A program made the translations under genes and the position numbers. Shown one piece after another: positions 39,111 to 49,465 of a stretch of DNA of 64,000 nt. How positions within the stretch are numbered: the first letter of the stretch is position 1; each line of letters starts with the position of its first letter. This stretch comes from Malurus cyaneus samueli. Taxonomy: Eukaryota; Chordata; Aves; Passeriformes; Maluridae. The notes beneath the pieces were generated by a model. It ran no database searches. It was given only the letters and a program-made list of their open reading frames with translations, and was not told the origin of the DNA. The stretch covers positions 21,040,267 through 21,104,266 of the forward strand of contig CM019214.1 in the NCBI GenBank assembly GCA_009741485.1, in the 5' to 3' direction.

Positions 39111-42100
39111 CCACTGAAGTATTTTCTTATAAAGATCATATTTGAAGACATCGGAAAGTGCATATGAGTACATATATTGTGTTTGGTCACATGCCCCTAA
39201 GTTTTGGTATGACAAGGAGTAATACAACTTCTACCAGACTCTTCTGAGTGGCACAAGGAACAACACAATCCTGAAATTCATTACGAAGCGAAGAGGTAAA
39301 CAAAGCAACTTTTCTGGCGTCCTTCACTACACTTAGGAGTTTTCACATACACATCTCTCTGCACCTGCAAAAGCATAGTTGAGTACTTATTAAGTTTTAG
39401 TACAATTAATAAAAGATTGGGTATAAAGGCAAATAAATTGCTATGGATTTTCTTTCTATTAATTTCAAAATTAATTAACCATGAAGAGAAAACTGTGAAC
39501 AATAGTCAGAATTATTCTTATTCATTATTTAAAATGTTTCAAATCCTAGCATTTGCAACAGAGAGCAGGAAAATCCATAAAAAAATTTGAAGGGTCAGCT
39601 TCTTCGTAATTGTTACCATTTTTCATTCTGTCACTTTTGGTGTTATTTTAAGTTGAAGGACACAGTGTACAAACAACATCCTCTCAAGCACATCAAAAGG
39701 TTTCTGCTTAATTCAAGGGAACATAATGTTTTTATATATCATGCCTTAATTTTAACTATTTTGTGTTCAAAAAATGTTACTGCAGACATTGAACAGGAAT
39801 ATTAAGACTTCATAATTATTATCTAGGTATGTTTAAAAAGGATCAATTTATGATGTTGCAGTTCTGCATCTGGAATGATGTTTTCTTAAATAATTTGCAA
39901 ATAAATCTTAAAGGATTAATGATATTACAATTGTGCATTGATGTGGGTTGAGAAGAACTGATATGTGTCATGTAATAGACTGGATGGTTGCAAGAAGAAT
40001 TATTACAATTGTTCAGGCTCTGCACACATCCACTGACTCTTTGTATAGCCCAGCCCAAGAGGATAATCACCTTGATATGTCTTGCCTCTCCTTGGCAAAA
40101 GCAATAATGGCAATATGGTAGCAAATTAAATTGATAAATGCATGGAAACAATTTTTGTACACATATGAAAAGCAAATCTGGTATTGTCTTTTGAGGTGAT
40201 TACAAATCTGATTGACAATGTCAAAAGCACATCACTTGTCTATGTGACTTTCTAAGAAATTTTTTTAAATTCAAATTAAAATTCAGCAACAATCAATGTA
40301 AAACATTTGTGTTATGTAGACTTGAAACAAATCTTTATAACTATACAATCTCCAAAAATATTAGTAAATGAAAAATCATAAATTAATAATTTTAGTGTTG
40401 TCTGTTCTGGACTCAGTGTTATTTAGTTTGTGTACTAGTGATTAGAAACACAAAATGATCTGTTACAAAGTTTCCATATGACATGGTTATTGACTCAGGT
40501 GATAAATAATATATGCAGAATTCTGAATCACTCAGTAATCTGAATTCATTTTTAAACATCATGCATTTTAATGCTGCCATATGTAAGGTTGTGTGTGCAT
40601 CTAGGAACACAAAAAGTAGGTCACATTCACGGACACAAATGTTTCTTGGAAAGCCTTTGTCTCTAAAAACCTTAGGGGTTTGGTGAGTAACCAACTAAAC
40701 ATGTGGTCCCAATAAAATACAGTGACTAAGGCTAATGTAGCTCTTAACTATATAAGTTAATAATTTAACTCATGTTAATGAGACAGATTATAGAAATATT
40801 TCATCTGTATGGTATTATTGACTCCATTACTAGAATCACGTGTCCCATCCTTAGGTATACACCCCAAGGTGGAAAGTCTCTGAAAAAAAAACCCCAGATT
40901 TACAGAATCTGCAATGCAGCAAAATTTCACAAATAAATTTCGGTTTGCTTCATTCATAAAAGAAGTTAATCATGGTCTGCAAGGAGCCTCCCTTGTATCC
41001 CAGATTTAGCTTCAGATAGCTCTTGACTTATCTTCAGATAGACTTCAACATGAAAGGAAGTATTCATCTATCCAAAAGGTGGAAAAAAGTTCCATGTCTA
41101 AAAATTAATGAATACTGCAGTCAGGCTAGAAATAAGGTACACATTCTTAAAGTAAGGCAGCTACAGAAAAAACTTACCCAGAGAGGAGTAGCTTCTCTCC
41201 TGATATAAAGAGTGGTGCCTGATCAAAAACACGCTCTGTATCAATCAGAAAGAAAGTATGGGATATACAAAACAAGACAGAGAAATATGGACTGTTTGTA
41301 AACAGAAATCAGATCAAATGACTAAAGTGACAAGAAGCAGTTGGGAAAATCCAGTAAGACATATTTTAATTGGAAAACTTATTTTTACAAACTAGTTGAA
41401 GACACAGATGTGGGTGAGGCCTTGGCTTTGCCCTATTCTATGTGCCCCTGAAGAAGATGAGAGTCCTTGGGAGGAAGTAAGTTCAACTAATAGCATTGTT
41501 TGCCTGTGACCTTTCTTTATGGGTGTCCCAAGCACAACATGTTCCTAATTAATCTCATTTAATCTTCTTTCTTTAGGGTTGTGGATTAAACTTTATTCAG
41601 GATCATCACCTGGGCACCATTTTTGAGTCTAAGGAGGTGATCCCTACATCTTGAAAAGTAAAGTTTGTCTAAATCTGCATGTAACTAATATTCAGTACTT
41701 TCTGTTCATCCATGAAGCTTAACTATCATTTTCCATTCTAAATATTGCGACTTCATTTCTCTGCTCTTGATATAATAGCAAATATTCATTTGTCAACAAC
41801 ACAGCAAAAGGTGCCTTCCAAGCCTTCCGTTTTAGTCATCTTTGTATTTCTGAATTTGCTTTTCTCTTGCACTGCATTAAGACATGGAACATTTTTAGTT
41901 CAACACTGAAAAACCCAATCCTTCTTACAGACAACTGATGATGTCAGCAGTTATACTTAATTTCTTAAATTTTAAACAGAGCTTTTTTATGCTTTCTGTT
42001 ATGTTTCTTATGCCTGGGAAGAGTGCCCAGTGAATCTACTAAAACCATCCCATCATTTTACTTCAAACATTTTCTCAGACCTCACTGCTCTTATGTTTCT

Positions 42101-42890
42101 CAGGTACACAGTGTGAGACCACATATTCAGAATTATCTAACTGGTTTCCTATGTATTCTCAAAAATCTTTGGACAGACATTTATTTTCTCTTACTTTATA
42201 CAAAAATGATGAGATTTTTGGAACAGTGAACCATTATATCATCCTGTCTTCCACTGTGACTGCTAACTGCACTACTAATAGTCTAACAACCTATTACTGA
42301 TTTCCCTTGTACAAGAGGAAATGGTGATGCAGAATATTCCTATTATATTGCTCCTGGGATAAAGTATTATTATAAGGGCTCAATCTATGAATGAAGAATA
42401 TCAGTTTAAGAGAGACAGTAGATAGAATTCCAGATTTTACTCACAGGCTTGATTTAGGACTATGCAAAATTCTATTTCTCAAAAGGAGTTGGAGAAGGTC
42501 ATTAACTTCAGGGATCACATGAGGAAGGAATGATTTAGACCACCCATAAGAACCCATGGCAAAAAGAAAAGAGTTACTATGCAGTCTTTACTGATGGAAT
42601 TGAGTTGTACTATAACCTTGAAGGAATGTTCAAAGTCATAAGAAAGTATATGTCATCCTCCCATTCACAGGCATAAGGGTTTGTCCTCAGATGGTGTAAT
42701 TTCTGGGATAAATTAATTCTTTCAGGGTCAGGTCTGGTTTCCATTGTTCTTGCAGAAAGAAATAGTTTTGTGGAAGCATCTTTCAAAATACCTTAATTTT
42801 TCATGGTAATTTCTGAATTTCCTTTGAGCAGCAGAAAGCTATAGGAGACATAGACTGATTTCAAAGCTCAGAGTATAAGGACTGGTGTCT
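39111..42890. other. intergenic DNA, no gene seen
   Basis: AT-rich sequence with no recognised exon or large repeat. A donor-like GAAGTAAGT near 41476 and an acceptor-like pyrimidine tract ending TTTAG near 41577 exist but frame no recognisable coding sequence. Confidence 0.55.
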
Positions 42891-42892
42891 AG

Positions 42893-44395
42893 AAGAGTTC
42901 TAGTTATTAGACAATAACAATTAAGGAACTGTGCCTGAAAATGTATTTCTGAATTAGCTGTTCCATCACCTTCCCAGGAACCGAAGTGAAACTGCTTGGT
43001 CTGCAGCTGTCCTTCTTCCCCTTTTTGAAGATAGGAGTCACATTTGCTTTTCTCCAGGCTTTGGGCATTTCTCCCAGTGAATGATCAAAGATTATCAGGA
43101 GTCTCCTCACAATGACATCTGCCAGCTCTCTCAACGCTTGTAAGTGCACAATGTCAGGGTCCATGGGCATACTCCTGTCCAGTTTAATTATATATTAACC
43201 AACCTGATCCTCTTCCAGCATCTTCCTTCAACCTTTCCTTGGTCTTTGGAACATGGCATTCTGTAAGGCTGGTCATGATAATAAGGTCTGGGGCAAAGGC
43301 AGCACTCAGTTTAACCAAGAACCCTCTCTTGTTAGGCAATGGCCCCATATTTTCCTTAGTCTTTTCTTTGTCTCCCACGTACTTATAGAAGCCTTTCTTG
43401 TCCTTGAAATCTCTGGGCAGATACAATTCAATTTTGGCTTTAGCTTGACCCCTGGATGATCTTCTGTATTCTTCCCACTTGTCCCTGTTTCCACCCTCTG
43501 TGTGCTTCCACTCTGGGCCTGAGTATTGCCAAGAGCACCTTGTTCATGCACACAGTCTTGGCATTTTTGCCTTCCTTTCTGTTCATTGGGATGGACTGTT
43601 CTTGAGCTTGGAGAAAATGATCCTTAAATATTAAATTACTTTCTTGGGTCTCTCTTTTCTCCCCATAGGATTATCCCATAGGATCCTTTCAAGCTAATCT
43701 TTGAAGAGGGTAAAGTTTAATCTGCTGAATCCTGGGTTTTGAACTTGGTTTTCCCCTCCTCCCTGCCCTCAGGACTTTGATGGTCTCTGCCACCAAGACT
43801 GCCCTTGACCTTCACATCCCAGGTCCCCTCCATGTGGTATGAAACCCAGCAGATCACTTCTCCTGGTTGTCTCCTCTGTCTCTCAGAGGAGGAAGTTCTC
43901 AACAATGCACCCCAGGTCCCTGGATTGCTTATGCCTTTCTGTGGTGGAAGTCCCTCCTGAGGACCAGGGCCTGAGCACTTGGGGCTGCTTCCATCTGTCT
44001 GTACAGGGTCTCATCCACTTCCTTTTCCTAGCCAGGTGGCCTGTAGCAGGCACCCACTATAATGTCATCTTTACCTGTGCTCTTTTTAATCCCAATCCTT
44101 GTGTTCTCATCTGCCTTTTCATCCATCCCAATTGCCCTCTCACATAATGAACTCCTCCTCCTCATTTTTCTCATCCTGCCCTTTTTAACAGACATATTCA
44201 TCCCTTGCAACACTCTGGTCATTGGAGCCATCCCACCATGTGTCTGTGATCCTGACGGGATCTTGGTCCTGCAGCTGCACACACATCTCTGGCTCATCGT
44301 GTTTATTCCCTAAATTGCCTCCCTTAGTACACAGGAACTTTGGATAGGAACTCCTGCATGCTGACATCCTGAAGAGGGCTTGGAGGATTATGTTG
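42893..44395 (-). pseudogene. degenerate CR1 LINE ORF2 segment (endonuclease to start of reverse transcriptase)
   Basis: Reading right to left, the broken frames reproduce consecutive pieces of the CR1 ORF2 protein. They are an endonuclease start (GNKHDEPE, ITDTWWDGSND at about 44230-44320), GACYRPPG (about 44028-44050), ETIKVLRAG-like wording around 43760-43790, then AQEQSIPMNRKEGKNA (about 43560-43610), then KGFYKYVGDK...NMGPL (43330-43400). The last is a reverse-transcriptase start with ALRELADVIVR, EMPKAWRKANVTPIFKKGKK and SVPGKVMEQLI (42950-43140). At least four frameshifts and several stops separate them, so no protein is made. It is about 1.5 kb, internal only: the rest of the reverse transcriptase and the 3' region are missing on the 42.89-kb side. 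It lies about 3.5 kb upstream of ANOS1, antisense to it. Confidence 0.93.
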
Positions 44396-47239
44396 CACCC
44401 AGAGTTACAATCATTTTTGATATGACATAGCTAAAGCTAAAGAGAATTGAGTAATAAATGGCTCTTTAAGATGATTTTATACAATAAACTAAATCTGTGA
44501 GCTAGAATACAGTGGTTTATATAAAACCAATAAATATTTTTAACGTTAAAAATATCTCCTTTATTTGTTTGCCTGAAATTAGAACCTGATGTTGGCAATT
44601 TCCTTCAGAGTAAGAAGCAATTACTAAGATGAAGCTATCTTAATTCAGAATCGATTAAACCCAACTCATCAACCAGAACAAAACCAGCACAATGCCCGGT
44701 GGCTCTCGCCTCTCAATGCCAGCATGTGGCGCTGTCTCCTGTAAAAAAACAGCCCCTGGTTTGCAAAAAACCTCATTTGTACATTGCCAGAATCCTCTGA
44801 AGCACAGGCAGGAAAATAATGTGGATATTTTTAGCATAAAAATAATACTCTACACTTGCAAGAATTTGTTAGCATTAATTCTACTGCTTCTAATATGAAG
44901 AGATTACTTAATGTAATTTATTGACAAAAAAGTGAGCAAAACATGAATGCATCCATATATCTGTTTATCTGGTTAAAGACCACAATTATATTTACAGGTT
45001 GGTTGAACTGTATACATAATTTATTTCAAATTTTCTTTATTCTGCAGCCAAATGATCAACATCTTTAAAACAAGTATATTTACAAACTTGCATATCTTCT
45101 CGTTTGGTCTAACAGATACTTAGTCCATAGTGGGTTTTAATTACCTACTAAATTCTTGAGCTACTGAACCTGTTTCATAATCTCCACGTAGGGGAACAGG
45201 ACCTGTGTGAACAGTTTTACTGGAAATGAACAGCCAGCCTTTTGTGTGTTAACCAAATCAGCCCCTACTGAGTTGGAATTCAGAGGCTAGACTGGTATCT
45301 CTGTAACCACGAACTTTCAAACAAAAGCAACTGACTAAACTGTATTCACTAGCTTTTTAATTTTTAAGGGCTCTATGGCCTCTGCTACTAGACTTTATAA
45401 AACAAAAGAAACAGGATTCATACCCTTTAACTTAAAGCTGGGGTTTATAATACATGACATAAAAGGTATTAGTACTAATATGGAGGGGATATATCAACTC
45501 GGTTTTCTGGCCTGTCTAGATTTGCATCTTATTTACAGAAACTTACATATTTTTTCGGGCAGTTCTTATTATCTGTGCTAAAAGTTAAATTCACTCAGTG
45601 CACCTGTAAACACTATGAATCAGCAAAGCAATTTTCTTTTCATGACTCAAGGCAAAAAGCTGCACAATTTTTAGTCAAGGCTTAAGAAAAACTATTTAAA
45701 AGTTTGTCAGCTAGAAACTTGGAAGTACTGAACTTAATACTGAGGCCTGAATAGGATCACCACTATTTGTCATAACATTGCTAAGACTGTACATTTATTT
45801 CTGTGTTGTTCTATAATGTGCTGCTTTTATTTTGTAAATATAGACATGATGGGTCAGGCAAAGTAACCAGTTCTCAAGTGGTGAGGTATCAGCATTTCTG
45901 AATCCCTTATGAATTCTGCTCACTACAAGAGGAAACTAATCATTCTAACTGCAAAAATGAGGAAGACTTCAGGAAGTGTAGCTGGGATGGCCTTCCTTGA
46001 TTACCCAGGGCATTTCCAAAATAGCAGGCAGAGTATGGAAAACAGCGCGAACAGCAGGGAAACTTCTGTGCCAGGATGTGGCAGGTGACCTCGTCCTTTG
46101 GCAGCTGCGCTCCCTCCAGCATCCGAGGGCACAGACTGTCATCTCCATTTGGTAACACTGGCAGCACTGAGTCTGGCCTTCTGGCTTTTCTCAAGTGGAG
46201 ATTTCTGACAGCTGACAAGAGGGACCATAAGCTGCAAAGTAACATCTACATTAAAATGTGCCTTGCTTTTTGTTATATTTTGTATGTTACCAATGCTTGT
46301 GACATGAACTCTTCTTAATCTGTGCCTTTTGTGACTAGGTAGTAAAACTACAGCTAGAATCTAATGGTAGAGTTTGACAAGCGATTTCCTAGTTGGGATG
46401 TAGCAGGCCTTTTTAAACTGTGAATTTCTGATATATGAGTGCATGAAGGGTATAGACATATAGTCTTGTGAGAATAATAACATTGGGGAATATGCTTTTA
46501 TTTCACAGCTGTGTATATAAGAACATCCACAGAAGAATTATAGCCATGTAACATTAGTGCCAACCAGACTGGTTGAAGATCTTACTGACATTTACGAGAT
46601 TTTAGTTGACTTTCCTAGTGAACACTTAACTTTTACTAGACATTGTTCCAGTAAAGATGACTCCTGAATTCTTTTTAATACAGGGTTTGATAACCACACT
46701 GAACTACTACTTATAGAAGCAACCGATCTAGTATTAACTGCTGAAATGGCCTGGACGCCACTTATTTCAGCTCATATAACCGTGGGATTTTCAAGTTCAG
46801 GAGGTTCAATCCACAGGCTCTGGTAAGGAATGATCCACTTGCTCTTTCTAGCAGCACATACTTGTGACGGGAGGAGTCCATGCAGTGCAGAGGGAGAGGA
46901 ATGTGGTAGGTAACCTCTGCACTACATACTGCAGCACGCACTCCGGCCCTGGAGCTGCCGGTGCACAGGGAAAGGATGTTGCACTGATATTTACTGGTGG
47001 GGGCCATTTTACAGCTCAAGGTGCTGTTTTAATTTTTGCAGCCATTACACAGAGCTATGTGGACTAATGACGTGTAGATTTTCATTTTTAAATAACTTTT
47101 CAGAGGAGCCTGGATGGGTTTCACCTTGGGACAAACGCAATAAGAAACACCGAGTTTCAAAAAGTGATTTCCAGTTCTTGTCTCCTTGTCCTCTCTTTGA
47201 TTTTTTTAAAGAACTAAAAGAGACTTTAGGGTGTAAAGA
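44396..47239. other. intergenic DNA upstream of the ANOS1 CpG island
   Basis: Mostly AT-rich with no recognised exon. It holds the CTCF-like motif at 44717-44737 and moderately GC-rich patches with some CpG at 46020-46150 and 46860-47000 that could be distal promoter elements of ANOS1. Short open frames have no recognised similarity. Confidence 0.5.
44717..44737 (+). promoter_or_regulatory. CTCF-like motif, forward orientation
   Basis: TGCCAGCATGTGGCGCTGTC matches the forward CTCF core form CCAGCAGGTGGCGCTG with one change (ATG in place of AGG). It points toward ANOS1, whose start is 3.2 kb downstream. Motif match only. Confidence 0.45.
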
Positions 47240-47308
47240 CAGGTTACCAGGAGCCGCGGCAGTCATTCCGGGAGTGGGACAGGAGCGCATCCCCGCCGTG
47301 CCCCGCAG

Positions 47309-47668
47309 TGGGTGCGGGTGCGGGTGACGGTGCGGGTCCGGGTGCGTGCGGTGCGGTGCGGTGCGGTCGCGGTGCGCGGTGATGGCGGGGCGGGTCCGGG
47401 TGCCGTGGTGGGGGTGCGGTGCGGTGCGGGGCGCGGGTGCGGGTGCGGTGCCGGTGCGGGTGCGGGGTGCGGGTGGGTGCGGGGCGCGGGTGCGGGTCGG
47501 GTGCGGCGTGCGGGTGCGGTGCGGGCGCGGTGCGGGTGTGGTGCGGTGATGGTGCGGTGGGTGCGTGCGGGTGATGGTGCGGTGCGGTGCGGGTGCGGTG
47601 CGGGCGCGGTGCGGGTGCGGTGAGGGTGCGGGTCGGTGCGGTGTGGTGCGGGTGCGGGTGCGGGTCCG
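47309..47668. repeat. GGGTGC/GGTGCG degenerate hexamer-pentamer repeat, G-skewed
   Basis: About 360 bases made of interleaved GGTGC, GGGTGC and GGTGCG units with occasional GTGATGG interruptions. The + strand is G-rich and almost free of A, so strand asymmetry is extreme. Runs of three G recur every 3-9 bases, giving many overlapping G-quadruplex-capable sets. It ends about 290 bases before the ANOS1 start codon, beside a short duplicated CGTCCCTGCC pair (47671-47690). The antisense frames give Arg/Thr/Pro/His low-complexity peptides and are not genes. Confidence 0.9.
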
Positions 47669-47689
47669 CCCGTCCCTGCCCGTCCCTGC

Positions 47690-47957
47690 CCGCGGCACGA
47701 GTCCCGCCCGCCGCCGCCGGCGCTGGGCGCAGCCAATGGCGCGGCCGCTGTCGCATCGGCCCGCCCGCTGCCGCGGGGGAGGGCTGAGGGCCGGGGCGGG
47801 CGGGAGGGGAGTTGATGATTGAACTTTCTTGTGTAGTTTTGCGGCGCGGAGGTGTCGGTCCCGGCGCAGCCCGGCACCAGCCCGCCGAGCGGGAGCGAGC
47901 TCAGCCCGGCGCCTGCAGCCCCCGCGCCGCCCCTCTGCCCTCCTCGCCCGCAGAGCG
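47690..47957 (+). promoter_or_regulatory. ANOS1: ANOS1 proximal promoter / 5'UTR, TATA-less, with CCAAT and GC boxes
   Basis: The 268 bases before the ANOS1 start are GC-rich and packed with CpG. Visible elements are a CCAAT box in AGCCAATGG (CCAAT at 47733-47737, the NF-Y type), GC boxes (CCGCCC at 47704-47709 and a GGGGCGGGCGGG stretch at 47793-47804, Sp1/KLF type), and a NotI-type GCGGCCGC beside the CCAAT box. I see no TATA box. A short AT-richer island (47811-47840) interrupts the GC tract and could lie near the initiation region. The transcription start is not determinable from sequence. Such promoters usually start transcription over a spread of positions. Confidence 0.7.
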
Positions 47958-48149
47958 ATGGTGCGGAGGGCGCCCGGCGTGTCCCTCGCCCTGCTCCTCT
48001 GGGTGACGGCCGCCTGCGGCAGCCCCGACGGGTCGGGGGCAGCCGCCGCCGCCCGAAGGCAGGACGAAGCTTTCTCCACCGCCAGATGCACCTCCAGGTG
48101 CCTGAGCCTCCAGATCACCCGCATCTCCGCCTTCTTCAAGCATTTCCAG
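47958..48149 (+). CDS. ANOS1: ANOS1 (anosmin-1 / KAL1) coding exon 1
   Basis: This exon encodes the first 64 residues of anosmin-1, a secreted extracellular-matrix glycoprotein. In the known family it has a cysteine-rich N-terminus, a WAP domain and four fibronectin type III repeats; it binds heparan sulfate and guides GnRH-neuron and olfactory axon migration. Seen here: a start Met with G at -3 and +4, a hydrophobic signal peptide (about residues 3-20, LALLLW core), an Ala/Gly-rich spacer, then Cys44 and Cys48 in the stretch [14 protein letters not shown], which matches the vertebrate anosmin-1 N-terminus as I recall it. The exon is exactly 64 codons and ends CAG|GTAGGG, so the intron is phase 0. 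The frame stays open upstream to a stop at 47820-47822, but the homology starts at this Met. By memory the human counterpart is a few residues longer between signal peptide and first Cys. The remaining exons lie beyond the window. Confidence 0.93.
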
Positions 48150-48155
48150 GTAGGG
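48147..48155 (+). other. ANOS1: ANOS1 exon 1 splice donor
   Basis: CAG|GTAGGG, with the cut after 48149. It fits the vertebrate 5' splice-site consensus at -3 to +2 and at +3 (A), with G at +5. Past this point the frame reads as GC-rich low-complexity residues unlike anosmin-1, where Asn-Asn-Gly-Ser would be expected next, so coding similarity stops exactly at the donor. Confidence 0.9.
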
Positions 48156-48724
48156 GCATGGCGCCGCGCAGGGAGCCCCGCTGCCGCCGTCCGGAGAGCG
48201 GGTGTCCCCCGGCACCGGCCCGCGATCGCGGGGTGGCAGCGCAAACACGGCCGGGGCCGGAGCGCCTCTTGGCGAACTTGGGGGGCCGCACTCCCAAGGG
48301 ATGGCACCTGGGGACACCGGACAGGTGGGCACGGCCCGGGGCAGCGTCCAGCCCGCCCGTGCCCGTGGTGCCAGCCGAGTCCCCGCCTGGCGGGTCGTGG
48401 GGCTCCGGCACGCCGTGTCCCGGCGGGCGAGGCGGGGACACCGCTCTGCCCCGGCTCCTCGCAGGTGCCCGGTGCTCCCGGTCGCCTCCTCCGCTGGTGT
48501 CCGAGCGGCGGGGCGGGCGGCACGGTGCTCCCGGCCAGGGCTGTGCTCGTCCTGCCGAGCGACGGGCGGTGTGGCGGCGATCCCGCGGGGCTCCGCCTGC
48601 CTGCGGGCCGCAGGTGGTTCGCTTCCCCAGCCTGGTGGGAAAGTTTGAGCCTGTTTTCTAAGAGCGATAATCGTGAACGTGTGATACGTGGTTCCGATAT
48701 TCTGGAAGTAGAGATAAGGTACAC

Positions 48725-48745
48725 TTTTTTTTTTTTTTTTTTTTT
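48725..48745. repeat. poly-T tract (T21)
   Basis: Uninterrupted run of 21 T in the early part of ANOS1 intron 1. Likely length-variable. No retrosequence is recognised next to it. Confidence 0.95.
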
Positions 48746-48999
48746 CCTTTTTCCTGGGACGGAGAGGCGCATCTCTGGCTAACGGGAGTGAACAAATAGG
48801 GATAAAGTGGGGAGAAATGTATTTGAAGTGGCGGAAGACCTGCGGGGCTTAAAATGAAATGCTGGGAGCAGTGCGGAGCTAGTGGTGCTAGAAGCATCGG
48901 GTGTCTGCCCGTCCTTTCTCCTCTTGTAGTTAGACGCGCACCTTTCCCTTTTCCTTTCCCCACCTGTTCTACACTACTCAGATATTAAACCGAGTCGAC

Positions 49000-49465
49000 T
49001 TCATCCCAGTGATGGAAACGCTTCCGAGCTGCAAGCCGTTCTCCCTCCCCAGAGCCCCAGCCCCGCTGGCAAAGGGCTGGGCAGCTCGGTGTGCCGGGAG
49101 CCCACTCGGCTCTCCGGGGTGGCACATCTCCCATCTCCGCGGCGCGCCGGGGACCGCGCCGCCCGCTCAGCCCGGGAAAATGCTTTGGGTGGAGTAGCAT
49201 TCGGGGCAAAGGTGTTGGCACAAAAGGCAGGTCTCAGAGGTACTTAAGGACAACCCGATTAAAAAAGATTTTTAAAAAAGTATTAAAGGAGAGCTAAGAG
49301 TGTACGCTGTAAGAGCAACAGGAAGTTGGTTGGGTGTCTGCAGCCAGGTTTGGGTTGAAGATACCGGGACTGCGACCCGAGGCGGGTGGAGAAGGGGCTG
49401 CCCTGCCCTGCCCTGTCCTGCCCTGCCCGCTGCCCCGCAGGGCTCGGCCGGGGGCGATGAAGCGC
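49000..49465. promoter_or_regulatory. secondary CpG-containing GC-rich patch in early intron 1
   Basis: After about 360 bases of ordinary composition, G+C and CpG rise again at 49000-49180 and 49370-49460. The second part contains a pentamer CCCTG repeat (about 49399-49428). It may be a shoulder of the promoter CpG island or an independent regulatory element such as an alternative promoter. No exon is recognised. Short open frames here have no known similarity to me. Confidence 0.4.
49399..49428. repeat. (CCCTG)n short tandem repeat
   Basis: About six CCCTG units with one CCTGT variant. Small, GC-rich, inside the secondary CpG patch. Confidence 0.85.

Larger units (their letters stand above)
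47240..48640. promoter_or_regulatory. CpG island spanning the ANOS1 5' end
   Basis: About 1.4 kb with very high G+C and frequent CpG, set in DNA that is otherwise AT-rich and CpG-poor. It covers the GGGTGC repeat, the promoter, exon 1 and the first 490 bases of intron 1. Edges are by eye. It is expected to be unmethylated in the germline, as for most CpG-island promoters, because CpG has survived. Overlapping open frames on both strands here (up to 575 codons) follow from the base composition, which lacks stop codons, and not from genes. Confidence 0.85.

Noticed and set aside
47045..48772. 575-codon open frame on the minus strand over the ANOS1 5' end
   Set aside because: It is made of Arg/Pro/His/Thr low-complexity sequence from the G-skewed repeat and of the antisense of ANOS1 exon 1 and its intron. 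Several frames on both strands are open here because the composition lacks stop codons. No domain is visible.
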